Shown here one piece after another: positions 36,220 through 47,841 of a DNA stretch of 64,000 nucleotides (positions are counted from its first letter, which is position 1; the number at the start of each line of letters is the position of its first letter). Source of the stretch: Cheiracanthium punctorium (taxonomy: Eukaryota > Arthropoda > Arachnida > Araneae > Cheiracanthiidae). The DNA is taken from the NCBI GenBank assembly GCA_038373885.1, contig JAWZYV010001774.1, forward strand, positions 1,054,001 through 1,118,000. The letters are read 5' to 3'. A program made the position numbers and the translations under genes. Below the pieces are notes generated by a model. That model searched no databases, was not told the origin of the DNA, and saw only the letters and a program-made list of their open reading frames with translations.

Positions 36220-37200
36220 TAATAATTTTAATAATATATCGATGTATTTAATGTAAGAGTGTAACCGATGTTTTAATATAAATATTTGTTTTAATGTTCA
36301 TTACAAAATCAGTTTCCCATGTGCTATGGAACAAAGCATTGCTTGATTTAATTTCAGATTGATGGTTTTAATGTAAGTGTGTAATCGTTTTATTTGGTTT
36401 AATATTCTCTATAGAATCAGTTTACCATGTGCTATTGAACAAAGCACTGCTTGGTTTGCGGATGCTTTTGATTACAGGATGGATGGTTTAATAATTTTAA
36501 TATTCTATACTTTGTTTTAATATAAGAGTGTAATCAATGTTTTAATATAAATTTTATGTTTAATATAGATTCGTTACGGAATTGATTTACGATGTATCAT
36601 CAAACTAGGTTTCTGACAGGGAATAGTATAATGCAATTCATGTTCAGTACAAATGTTTGGTTCCATATACGGGTAAATTCCATTTAACATGTATTATCAT
36701 CAAATCATTTAATGTGGTTAAATTGGCCTTCAGAAAATTGAGTTTATTTTTTATTGTTTCCGTCCTGCAAATTAAGCTCGCTTTATTTATTAGTGAAATT
36801 CTAAAAGCAGCAGCTTGCAGTTTCCAAAAATTGATTTTCTTGCTTTGGGTATATTTAAATTTTGTGTGTGAATGGAATTTATGCATGTTATTTTACTATT
36901 TTTGTTGCATGGGTTATATAAATAACCTGAAAAAAGAAATCATAAATGTATGTGCTTATAATTTAAAAAAGCAGTTTGCTGTTTTCAATAATGGATTTTC
37001 TTGCTTTGAGTATATTTAAATTTTGTGTGTGTGAATTGAATTTATGCATGCTATTTTACTATTTTGTTGCATGAGTTTTAAATTTTGCATGGGTTATATA
37101 CATAACCAGAAAAAAAGAAATAAATGTATGTATTTATAATTTAAAAAAGCAGTTTGCTGTTTCCAAAAATGGATTTTCTTGCTATGCATTATTACTATCT
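36220..37200. repeat. two degenerate tandem-repeat blocks upstream of CRYZ
   Basis: 36220-36640 holds three loose units with CCATGTGCTATxGAACAAAGCA and GTGTAA-CGATGTTTTAATATAAA. 36809-37200 holds units starting AGCAGTTTGCTGTTTTC at 36809, 36970 and 37148 (161 and 178 bp). Small ORFs here come from the repeats. Confidence 0.7.
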
Positions 37201-38840
37201 TATTTAATATGCATGATTTTAAAATATGATCAATGAGTTAAGATAAATTGCATTAGATTTGTAGTGAGTATTTTAGATTTATATGTTAATTTTTGTTGTT
37301 TTGTCTATTTCAGTTTTAGAATATACATAGATTACAACCTGAGATTCATATGTGTACAAGAAGACAGCACATTGATGTGGGTTAGCTAAACTAGTTGATG
37401 CTCTTTTTAAGACTAAGTATAAATGTAGTTTAGCCTTTTAAAGAGCTTCAGTTGGTTATATTACTCATGATAGTAGTGATACCTATGAATGATATGTTTG
37501 ATGCAAGAACAAGCCAGAATATCTCAAGATGTTGATGCCATCTGTGATATTGTATTTGATAGAAGAACTATGTGGTTGTAATTAAACTGTATGTGGTTGT
37601 GATGATGATAAAAAAAAAAAAAAAAAAAAAACTATACTCATTTGTAATTAAATACAAACACTTGGCTAGAGGGGGGGGAGTGATCTACAGAATTATGTTT
37701 TGTGTACCAGGTAACATAAATTCCAGTTGCAGGACTGGTTGCACATGAATAACAGCTAATGTGTGTTGATTAGGAGTCATACAAAGAACTTAAGGAAGCC
37801 TGGCAGCTTTGTACAAAAGAAGCTAACATTCTAATTTATTTCAGTGGGTGTAGCCTTATTTTTAACAAACTATCAAAACTAAAGTTGGGCAATTTAAATG
37901 GTTACCAAATCTTCAACTTATTTTCCAGCAACATTGTGAAGTGAATAAAATTGATATTCATTTTTTATGATGATTAATTAATATAGTGGCAGGATAATTA
38001 ATACAACAGAATAAAAAATACGTTTTTGTAAATGGTTCATTACTGATAGTAATATTGGGCCATGTTTTGCACTAGTTTTTCTTTTACATGACAATCTTTA
38101 TAACTTAAGATTGCATATGATGCAAAATTAAATAGTTTTGCTTTTAAATTAATTTTCAAAGAAATTCTGAGGATCATATGACAATTATCTGCGTTACTAT
38201 TAAAGCTATAGCAGATAATGTATGTGTTATGTTAAGTAATAGATATTACCAGAGTTATAAATTTAGTTACCAGATAATCAATGATACAACAATAATATTA
38301 GCTAAAGTAATTTGTTTCATTTATACAACCTAAAATATTTTGCTTGGTAACACTAGGCAGACCTTCACTTTCTGAAGTAATTACAAGTGTTACTAAACAG
38401 GACAGCCGAAAACCCAAACCCACCTGTGTTTTGTTCATAGATCTATGTTATTGTATTCCCATTAAGTATTAAAATTATTTTTATAAAATTGGGATTTTTT
38501 TTTTAATCAAATGAGTAATTCACCTAGAGACGATCCAGAATATTATATTTATTCCTCTTACAGAAAAGTAAATCAGGAAATAATTACAATAAACTTTTTA
38601 AAAGAAAATTTTAACATAGTGATTTTCGTTGAGTTGTAATTGAATGTACTTTTTAAGCGGTCAGAAATACTGATCATATATATTCAAAATATAAACAGCT
38701 TAGAAAATGAAGTTGAATCATTTTTACTTTCCGAACATGTACCAGGTAAGGAAAGTATTGCAATCATGAAAAAAATCGACTTCGAGATTTTGATGTATTG
38801 ACACGTTTTGAGGTCTTCTGAATTCATTTATGCTGTTTTT
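37201..38840. other. AT-rich intergenic DNA with an A-tract
   Basis: ATTAAA at about 37580 precedes a ~21-base A run (37610-37630), which could be the tail of a retroposed RNA or the end of an unannotated non-coding transcript. No coding exon was found. Confidence 0.3.
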
Positions 38841-38844
38841 ACGA

Positions 38845-39320
38845 TATGTATGTATGTGTGTCTGATGTGTATGTGTGTCTGTGTATGTATATGTGTGTCT
38901 GTGTATGTATATGTGTGTCTGTGTATGTATATGTGAGTGAACACGATAGCTCCTAAACGGATCATTCGATTGAGCTCAAATTGGACATATATGTTATTTT
39001 GGTGTATATAGGACTTATAGTTTTTCTACAGGGCTACGACAAAGATTTCTTTTATATTATGGCCTATGGGGGGAAATTCTTGAAAGTGCGCCATCGTTTA
39101 AATGGTGCATTCGATTGAGCTCAAATTCGGTATATATGTTATAAACCACCATTGTAAGACCGGTATTAATTTTGGTGTATATAGGACTTATAGTTTTTCT
39201 ACAAGGCTACAACAAAGATTTCTTTTACATTATAGCATATGAGGAGAATGTCTTGAAAGTGTGCTAGCGTTTAAATGGTGCATTCGATTGAGTTTCAATT
39301 TGGTATATATGTTTGAATTA
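38845..39320. repeat. TGTG/TGTA microsatellite and ~172-bp tandem unit
   Basis: 38845-38935 repeats TGTGTGTCTGTGTATGTATA about every 20 bp. It is followed by units containing GGATCATTCGATTGAGCTC / GGTGCATTCGATTGAG and GTGTATATAGGACTTATAG, spaced about 172 bp (39097 to 39269). Confidence 0.7.
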
Positions 39321-39688
39321 TTCATTGATTAAAATTTAAATGCTTGGTAATGATCTTAATCGTAAGGCTTGTGGTCTTGTAAGAACTTCATGGAAAGTCG
39401 AGTGGAGTTTTACTTCTTTGTATGGAATATAAGGAAATGTAATCCCAAAAAATTTCAGGAGCCAAACTTTGACGAAAAAACAGATTTTGACCACCTCTAA
39501 ATTTAATTTTATGAATTTTTTCACTGAATCTCATCGTACACTAACATGCATGTACAACCCATTTTGACCAGTTTTTCCATGCCATCTGTACGTACGAATG
39601 CATGTGCAGATGGCGTACTCGCATATCTAAAAAACTTGATCGTAGAATGTTGAAACTTTATATTTAGGATTGTTGTAACATGGAGTTG

Positions 39689-41099
39689 CCCAGACAGCAC
39701 AGCAAACTTGCAGCAAGCTTGATTTATCAAGTCAATAAGCTTGAAAATTTCAAACGTTTAAGCTTAATGCAAGCTTGAATCAAGTGTTCTAGTTTACACT
39801 TGCTCAGCTTGCATTAAGCTTGACATTTCAAACTTTAAAAAATTTCCTAAATATGCGGGGCGCTGGTCGGCGAACTCGCCCCACATATTTTACTTTGCCA
39901 CGAATTTTCCTCCTCTATGCTGAAATTTCAATTTAATTTAATTTGTTTCCATTGAGTGTTCGTGGCTGGAATAGAACCCGGGACCTTTCGGTTGGGAGTC
40001 AAGCTCGCTATCCGTTCAGCTACTAAGATTCACGCAGATATGACTAAAATTTGAAGTGACTTATCACGCCGTTTTCTCGCCAGATTGATAAGTGGGCGAT
40101 GTGTTATTTGTTTCTTTTATTTTTCCATGGGATGCATCAAAATTAAAATAATGTTATGTGTGATTTAAAGGCTCTACTAATAGGGAAATAAACATAATAT
40201 AAACTTAAGAGCAGCACACGTTTTAAAACTTTCAGTACCGCAACACTCATGAGCAATCCTGCTGGCCAAAATCGAGCCAAACGACTGATTTTGAAATCAA
40301 TTTCGTACTATAATTGTATTTTATTTTGAAGAATTTCCATATTTGGAAATATATTGTGTTAAGTAATCTGAAATCAAAGAAACAGATAGTTAAACGTTAT
40401 TTCGAAATGCTATATCACAGTTGTAAACATGTATGGAATGCAAACACTTTAGTCATTTTTGCAAATATTTCTTAAAATAACAAATAATTGAAAAATTTTG
40501 CTATTTTTTAACGCTAAAAATTCTCTTTACAAATGTGGTTAGTTATTTTCCTACATATTGGTATGCTATATCTATATAGAGCATTTCGAAGAATTAAAAA
40601 TAAGTTTAAATTAATTTATACAAATGTAAATTTGAATTATTTTCATTGTTCATACTTTATAATTAAAAAAATTATTTAACTTCTAATTTTTTTTTTAATC
40701 CTTTGTAATTTTATTTTAAAACTACAAAAGTGTAAGATGCAAGATTTTTGGGCCCTAAAATCTGTAGGCCCTGGGCAGTTGCCCCGTTTGCCCTGCCGGT
40801 AATATGGCACTGGTAATAAAATAAAACACATCTTTTACGAACTTCCAGCAAATTTGAGGACGCTAGACAATTAATGTCCATTCTCTTTCACAGATGGCGC
40901 CATCACTGCACATTTTGAAAGCTAAAATCAAGCTAGTATCACTTGTCAAGCTTAAATCAAGCTGTATTTAAGCTTGACAATTCAACTTGACTCCTGCAAG
41001 CTTGCTGCCAGCTTAAAATGAGTTGAACTGTCAAGCTTGCATTAATACGTCAAATTCAAGGAAATTTCAAGCTTGATTTAAGCTTATGTGCTGTCTGGG
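39689..41099. mobile_element. transposon with CCCAGACAGCAC ends and AAGCTTGA subterminal repeats
   Basis: Inverted ends are CCCAGACAGCACA and reverse complement CCCAGACAGCACATAAGC. Both sides carry many copies of CAAGCTTGA or its inverse. It interrupts a locally repeated unit that is unbroken at 41530-41645 and 42110-42235, which supports insertion. No ORF of transposase type; superfamily not recognised; no target duplication longer than TG is clear. Confidence 0.75.
39945..40030 (-). repeat. tRNA-like SINE head
   Basis: On the minus strand TAGCTGAACGGATAGCG resembles an A box and GGTCCCGGGTTCTATTCC a B box. A clean cloverleaf is not formed, so this is read as a tRNA-derived SINE fragment inside the CCCAGACAGCAC element, not a working tRNA gene. 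Confidence 0.5.
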
Positions 41100-41673
41100 T
41101 GTGCACTTCCCCTTTCGGTCCCATTTGACTGGATAGTTTATCTACAGGGCTGCCCAAAAGATTTTCAATACATTACGCTCTATGGGCAGAAATTCATTAA
41201 AGCATATTTTAGAGGTATTAGGCTGTTTCAGACGACTCAGAAGTGATATATGCTGTTAAGGGTTACAAATGAATTCCTCCATCGAAAAAAGTGTCTTTAT
41301 AATGTATAGTTCTGGTGCAGGAACATTCAAAAGATTTCCAATACATTACGGTCAATGGCAATTTTAGGAACATTCATCCATTTCAAGCACAATACCATCC
41401 TACCATATAGTTAGGTAATGGCCCAACTGCGGTCACATGCCTCCCTCAAGTATTACGCCAAAAGTTGCCAAGTTGGCCACTTTTGGTGTACGTGTGTATG
41501 TATTTAACTCTCAAATCTCAAAAACTGTTAATCATTGAATGTTGAAATTTCATATATAAGATTGTTGTGCATCTCGATTTTTGGTTCCAATCTACTGGAG
41601 AGTTTAATTACAGGACCACCCAAAAGAATTTCGATACATTATGGACATCTTCAATATATTACATCAGTATAGT

Positions 41674-42087
41674 CAGTCATGGTTTGGTCCATGTCCAAAA
41701 TCTCGCCATTTGTCGTTAACCTTGGCGAGTTTTGCTGAAATATCGCCAAATTTGGCGATAGTTATGTTTTGGTGAATGCGCAAAATCTCGCCATTTGTCG
41801 TCGACCTTGGCGAGTTTTAACGAAGTATCGCCAAATTTGGCGATAGTCAGTCATTTGGTCCATGCCCAAAATATCGCCATTTGTCATCGTCTTGGCGAAA
41901 TGTCGCCAAATTTAGCGATAGTCTTTGGTCCATGCTTAAAATATCGCCATTTGTCATCGTCCTTGGCGAGTTTTGGAGAAATATCGTCAAATTTAGCGAT
42001 AGTCAGTCATTGTTTTATCCATGCCTAAAATCTCGTAATTTGTCGTCGACCTTGGCGAGTTTTACCGAAATGTCGCCAAATTTGGCG
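41674..42087. repeat. minisatellite with CGCCAAATTTGGCG palindrome, 5 units
   Basis: Five units of about 75-90 bp, each with GGTCCATGC-CAAAAT, TCGCCATTTGTC, CCTTGGCGAGTTTT and the 14-bp palindrome CGCCAAATTTGGCG (exact in units 1, 2 and 5). Overlapping ORFs in this stretch are made by the repeat. Confidence 0.85.
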
Positions 42088-42547
42088 CAAAAATTATTTT
42101 GCATAACTAAAACTTTTAACCGTAGAACTTTGAAATTTTGTATTTAGAACTCTTGTAACATCTAACTGTGCATCTCATTTTTGATTTCAATCAACTGGGC
42201 AATTTATTTACAGGGTCCCCTAAATGACTTCAAATACATGAAGGTGTATGGATATATTCAATTCATTGAAAGTCTGTGGTCAATTATTACTTTGGCTATC
42301 CCCAATATCTCGCAAACTAACTCAAGCTTGTGAGCTTTTGGTGAAATATCGCCAAATTAAGTGTCAGAAGCAAATCTTTAAAATTGAACCCAGCTTGGCG
42401 ATATCGGAATATTTGGCTAGAAATCGCTCAACCTTACTATTACTGCAGTATTTTATCTCAAAATAAGTTTAGATGAAGTGCGCCGAACAGTAGCGTAGCC
42501 ATAATTTTATTTAGGGAGGGGGGGGGGTATCAAATTGTAAGCTAAAG

Positions 42548-42784
42548 CCCAGACAGCACATAAGCTTAAATCAAGCTTGACATTTCTTTGAATTTGACGT
42601 ATTAATACAAGCTTGACAGTTCAATTCATTTTAAGCCTGCAGCAAGCTTGAGAAGTCAATTTGAACTGTCAACCTTGAATACAACTTGATTACAGATTGA
42701 AAAGGAAGCTTGCGGTGATGGCGCCATATGTCGCTGGACATTAAATAAAGAAAAGTTCGTAAAAGTTGTGTTTTATTTTATTAT
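42548..42784. mobile_element. solo end of the CCCAGACAGCAC element
   Basis: Starts CCCAGACAGCACATAAGC and is the reverse complement of 40812-41099, with several differences. It lies within another element beginning CAGTAGCGTAGCCAT at about 42489. Confidence 0.75.
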
Positions 42785-43377
42785 CGCACAAAACCTGGAC
42801 ATTAGAACACGCAAGGGGAAGGAATGAATGGGATAAGCCCCTGTGAAGTGTAACACGAGGGGAGTTTTAGTTTTATTTACATCTAATTAACATTAGTAAT
42901 TCCAATAACTAATTAATTAGCCCTAAAATAAATTTTAATATAATTAACACAATTTAGTTAGTTAAGACTCATAGATCAATAAACAAGGTGACAATAAGTC
43001 CCCAATTTTTTTTCGATTTGTCCTCAAAATGTAAAAGAGCAATTTGGGACTATTTTTAATTATTAAATTGTTTTTAATTGTTAATTATTTTATTAATTAT
43101 ATAATGTTCCCAATTTTGTTTCAGAATTGGGCACTTGTCCTCAATTATACGTTCAAAAATATGGTCACCTTAGTCTAAATAAATTCGCAATGTTTGCGAT
43201 TTTTGAAAATATTTTACTCAAAACCATAAAATTTCCATCTTTTGACCCATCGGATTATAAATATATAAAATATGGAAAATAACGCCTAATCTACATGCTG
43301 AATTCAAGGTATCAAAAGCCGTTTAGGCGGCATACGCTCCCTTCATTGGTAACCCGGACGTGATGAGCACGCATTTC
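42785..43377. other. intergenic DNA, nothing recognised
   Basis: AT-rich, with several AATTA runs and no coding or element signature that I could support. Confidence 0.4.
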
Positions 43378-43530
43378 CAGGGCCTGTCTATAACACTCTT
43401 GTCTTTTGTGCCCAGGGCGCTTTTCAAATTTTGTGCCCCTATATATCACTCTAAACTCCATTTTTAGGCCAATTTCTGGATGTGTGCCCAAGGCACATGC
43501 CCCAAGTGCCCGTGCGATATTTAGGGCCTG
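43378..43530. mobile_element. short hAT-like MITE (CAGGGCCTG ends)
   Basis: Ends CAGGGCCTGTCTATAA and reverse complement CAGGCCCTAAATATCGC. Flanks CGCATTTC and CGCACTTT match 6/8. Internal GTGCCCAGGGCGC and GTGCCCAAGGCAC match the family of 33144-33721. Confidence 0.65.
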
Positions 43531-43639
43531 CGCACTTTCGTTCTCGCGGTCAGCGACAGACGACTGTCACTCATTCAAAGTCCGCATCACCAAAGCCCAC
43601 ATCAAGTGGGTCACGACAAAAAAAGTTCACAACGCATGG

Positions 43640-43947
43640 TAGCAATCTCTCAAGTCCATAATGCTTAGCTAAGTTAAACATAGCCGCAACCGCCCCTATA
43701 CGAGGCCAAGGCCTACGCTGCCCAACCACGCCTTGGCGACCACGGGCTCTGGGGCGAGGAAGCATATGCTTCGGTCAGGTGCTCAGCCTGACGCGAAGCC
43801 CCCAGTGCTTAACTCCCAAGCAACCTTGTCCTCATTTTATCGACCTACTCAAGGCATGAAAGGGTGAGTCAAGCATGCCCAGCCCGGGAATCAAGCCCCG
43901 GACCTGTGGCATGGCAGTACAATCCGCTAACATTAAGCCACCGAGCT
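43640..43947 (-). repeat. tRNA-derived SINE with conserved core
   Basis: On the minus strand it starts AGCTCGGTGGCTTAATG, has B box GGGGCTTGATTCCCG, then a central GGTCGATAAAATGAGGAC and AGTTAAGCACTGGGGG. The core resembles the domain shared by SINEs of several invertebrates. GC-rich compared with its surroundings. Confidence 0.7.
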
Positions 43948-44334
43948 TCACCATAATGCTAGAACAACATTAAATAGCCTCCGTCTGACTCTATGAGTCA
44001 GGGGGACTAGTGTAGCAGCGCGAAATCAGCAACTTGGCAATTCAAGGACGCGCAAAGGAGCATCTTTTGTTCGGTCGGATAATGCCTTAATCTACCACAC
44101 TGATTTCACCCCAATCAATGGGATCAAAACTAGCTTCCGCCACACGCGTTCCCTCCAGCCTGTTGTCACAGTCGTCGATTCCTAAATACTAGGACAGGTT
44201 GTTCGAAATAGTGCGATTGAACCGCTATACCGTACAGTTGAGGTTGGATTGTGGATTGATTTGTCCATTTTCAATCGGTGACGTGGCCTTGCAACGTGAG
44301 AGAAACCTTCACGAATCTTCAATAGTAAGTGCCA

Positions 44335-45018
44335 TCCTATTATATAGTTTACGCTGACCCCTGACTCACTCTCTAACAATTCCGGGCAACCACTTCAAGA
44401 TAAAACTTTTTACCGCCATTACTCAAGATTAAAAAGCACAAAAAACGTAGCAACATCTACACCGTTTGTACGATCCGCTTGAAATCTTTCATAATTATGT
44501 ATAAAAATATAGAAAACAATCTGCGCTACTTTAAAAATCTGAAAAATCCACCCGATCCCGCATTTTCAAGCGCTTTTTTTGCTATTTTCAGCTACATTTT
44601 ATTTCCGAGAATAAAAGCAAAGTAAATGATTAAAAAATTAGACTCTGCAAGAGACAATGACGTCACATTGGAAGTCACGGTCATCAGGCTTTGAAGGGAA
44701 AGTTACGATTTCAGTTCGTTTAAAACAGTTTTTTCAGATAACATAGTTTAATTTTTTTTTCATTAAATGATCGTCTGCATGAAGCATTGATATAAGAGTG
44801 TCCTGTTTCAACAAAACGAAATTGTTTCGAATACAAAAGGTTCTGCGCGTTTCCAGAAGAGCATGGAATTCGATTAGGGTATATAATAAAATTTGAATAC
44901 GAAGTTAATTATTTTAGGTGGGACGAGGATTAAATAGATTGAGTGTAGCCATATTTCCGTCAAATGTTTTTTTCTAGCGCCCATTGCTATTGCCTCCACA
45001 ACGGGCTTTGACTTCTAG
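44335..45018 (+). mobile_element. non-autonomous Helitron, copy 2
   Basis: Starts TCCTATTATATAG after host A; ends CTAG before host T. An imperfect hairpin precedes the end. It is collinear with 23927-24617. The insertion follows the A|T rule at both ends. Confidence 0.8.
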
Positions 45019-45025
45019 TTAGTAA

Positions 45026-45489
45026 CAGGGTGCGAATTGACGGGGGGATGCCGGGGATCGTCCCCGGCTGAAGAATGTAATCCCTGGCTAGAGAAATATT
45101 AATTGATCCCTGCCAGGGATACTATTTATCCCCTGCTGAAGAAATGTTAAACTGGTGAGTGAAGATTGGGATTGATGTCAAGAACTCAAAATGAAGGTTG
45201 TATGTTATCGTTATTACTATACTCTAAGGCGACTGCCTTAAAATTTCGTCTCTTTTCTAAGCTAAAACCCTCAAGGGTGGCTTCCAATACAGGTACATTG
45301 TATGTTAGCTTGTGTATCTGTGATTCCATAGAACAAGCAATCTATGACTTTAGTTTGAATATAAGTCAGTTCCCACACATGTCGGCGTCTGCATTTGTCA
45401 AGTAATATCATGTGAGTAAAGCATTTGCACCTTCCCTCCTTTTCTTTTTCAAGTGTCCCCCCTGGAGAAAATGTTCAGTTCGTACCCTG
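45026..45489. mobile_element. hAT-like element abutting the Helitron end
   Basis: Ends CAGGGTGCGAATTG and reverse complement CAGGGTACGAACTG. Exact 8-bp duplication GTTAGTAA at 45018-45025 and 45490-45497, whose first base is the last base of the Helitron. CCCTGG-rich interior. Confidence 0.85.
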
Positions 45490-45979
45490 GTTAGTAATAG
45501 TAATCTTTAATAGTCCAAAAAACTTCGCAATTCATGAGCATTTACCGGACGACTCGTTTTTAACCGCACAATCGGTTTCGAGGTACAGTCGCCTGCCTGC
45601 ATAATTACATAAGCAATTTCGAAAAATCCCTAATTTTATATAAAGGACAATGTTCAAACACTTCTTCCACACAGAGTTTCAAAGGAATATGCGCTATCAC
45701 CTGTAGGTGAATGTAATAATATCACCTATACCAGTAGTTTCCTACGAATGGGGGGGGGCGCAGAACGGCGGCAGGGAATGCGCAAGGAAAGCATGCAACG
45801 TGCAAGAGATAATGCACGTTTTAAAAGTCATTATCTTATTTCTTTTATCTTATTTATTCTTATTATTACTCCAAAACATACCTATTTTCGCGTAAATTTT
45901 ATTTACACTTTACCGATAACATTATTTTGTGGAAAAGGCGAATAAATTTTTGTTGTTTGCCAGGAGAGGACAGCTCACG

Positions 45980-46245
45980 TCACTAAATGCGTCCTTCAGA
46001 GCTACATACATCCTTCGCAGAGTTTCCCGCCACAATTTGGATCATTATCAGAAGGTATAATACTTCTGAATAGTGGTACCCTACGGAAACTACTAACGAC
46101 CGCCGAGAGGGACTTTCGGAACTACGTATTTAACGTGCACGTACACTGCATGTGCACAGTGGTCTTTAGTGATAGGTCGGCATAGAGCCCACAATGTTCT
46201 GGTTACGACTAACGCCTTAACCACTGTTCTACCACGGCCCCTCAA
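45980..46245 (-). repeat. tRNA-derived SINE
   Basis: On the minus strand the head reads GTGGTAGAACAGTGGTTAAG (A box region), then GTGGGCTCTATGCC (B box-like). The body matches 8830-8975. Confidence 0.65.
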
Positions 46246-46429
46246 CTACATGTTCATTGTTGAAGAATAATAAAAAAAAACTGTATCTATGCTGTGAAAT
46301 ATGAAAGAGAGGTGCGCGCCATCACCCTAATTAAAACCAAACACACGCCCCTCCATAGTCGATTAGATAAGACACTAATGAGTAATGGTGTCTTATCTAA
46401 TCGACTATATAACACGAAAACATGGTGGA

Positions 46430-46640
46430 TGGCTGGAGTGCGAAGGTCCAGGGTTCTGACCTACCGCTCGGCAGTGGATCTAACGGTCTGGAATTTCGGC
46501 CGATTTTCTCCAGACGTAACGTGAATATGCGTAAGAACTAAGAAGCCCTGAAAATTCCTCTCCCAAGGCACCCCTCTAGGTAAATACCCCGTGTCGATTT
46601 GCTTTAAGACACAATACACAATTCTTCACCACTTTAAGGA
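46430..46640 (+). repeat. SINE-like repeat
   Basis: GGTGGATGGCTGGAGTGCG and GGTCCAGGGTTCTGACC resemble a tRNA-type head. The following TTTTCTCCAGACGTAACGTG is shared with 6880-6900, and related text occurs at 48285-48380. Confidence 0.45.
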
Positions 46641-46990
46641 TACCTATTCTACGAAATTCCTTGTTTCTTCTGAACAACAAACTTCGTAACATTTTCAATT
46701 TCAAATATTTGTTAATGCATTGTTGTAATAAAGTTTTCAGAACAAGTCTCACTTTCTTCTAAGAATTTTCTCTGCAGTCCAATATTGTCTTCGTTTTCTG
46801 CAGGAATTTCATTCGGTGAAATTGCCCTCCGTTATTTGTTAACCGTGGTGCTTTAAGCTAATTTCAATGCATCATCAACTTAATAAATTGTGACCTTCCC
46901 GAATAAGCCGCAATCTGGATAATCCGATCTCGGTTAATCGAAAGTCTGTATTTAAAGTTACCCACATCGTGAAATATAAGAATTAAAATA

Positions 46991-47685
46991 CAGCGAAACT
47001 TCTCATAAAGGCCGCCCCTATTCGAGGGCCCCCTTTATTAAAGGCTGATATTTTTAGGAACGAAAAATTTACCCATTGATATAATGTTAATTTTACTCTT
47101 ATTAGAAGGTCTCTGACTACCCCTCATAAAGCCCCCCCCCCATGTGCCTGCCTTAAATCTTAAACAGGTGCATTGAATCCCTGAACTAAAAGATAACAGT
47201 TCAGGAATTCCTTGCAAGGAAGAAGGGGGAGGAATGACGGACCTTTCCGCAGGGGAGACAAACAGGTTTCCTCATACTTTGTTTGACCTTTAAACCTTTA
47301 GGGGTTTGGGTTGGAGCGAAAACTTGACCGGGAAACGCTAATAGAAATGATTATATTATAAATAAACTAAATTATCATTCTAAGGCATTAATAAATGATG
47401 TAAATTGAAGTAATTTGTTCCATAAAGTAAAAGAATCTTCAGAAACTAAAATTGTCCATGAAAAAATTATGAAAAATAAAGAAACTTCAATAGAATTTTT
47501 TTTCAATCATGCATAGAGTTTGAAAATGTTAATAAACATTTTTTTTTCACCTATATATAGGTTTTGATTTCCTTATTTTAGTTTTTTTTTTTGTTGTTGT
47601 TGTTGTCACACTTATTCAAGGGCTACTCGCATAAGGGCCAATTTTCAATGGAACGGCAGATAGCCCCTACAGAGAGGTTTCACTG
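46991..47685. mobile_element. TA-type MITE (CAGYGAAACYTCTC ends)
   Basis: Ends CAGCGAAACTTCTC and reverse complement CAGTGAAACCTCTC. TA precedes the left end; CA follows the right end, a likely point change. Internal AGGGGGCC/GGGCC text mirrors across the element. Tc1/mariner-pogo type, no transposase. Confidence 0.65.
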
Positions 47686-47841
47686 CATATTCAAAATGCA
47701 TAATTACTCTGAAAGTGCTATTTTTAAATGGCACGTTTTTTCACCTGTTATATGTTATTAAAAAAAAAAAAAGAAAAAGAAAAAAAAGAGTCGGAGCCAG
47801 AACTTACCAGAACTCAACAAAGACAACTCTTTGTTATACTA

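Noticed and set aside
36657..37019. 120-residue plus-strand ORF
   Set aside because: Lies in degenerate tandem repeats, is hydrophobic and low-complexity, and has no homologue I recognise.
39945..40030. A working tRNA gene
   Set aside because: A and B box-like text exist on the minus strand, but acceptor and anticodon stems do not pair properly and it sits inside a transposon.
41795..42147. Two overlapping ORFs with repeated 'LASF..PNLAIV' wording
   Set aside because: Produced by the minisatellite; the peptide repetition follows the DNA repeat.
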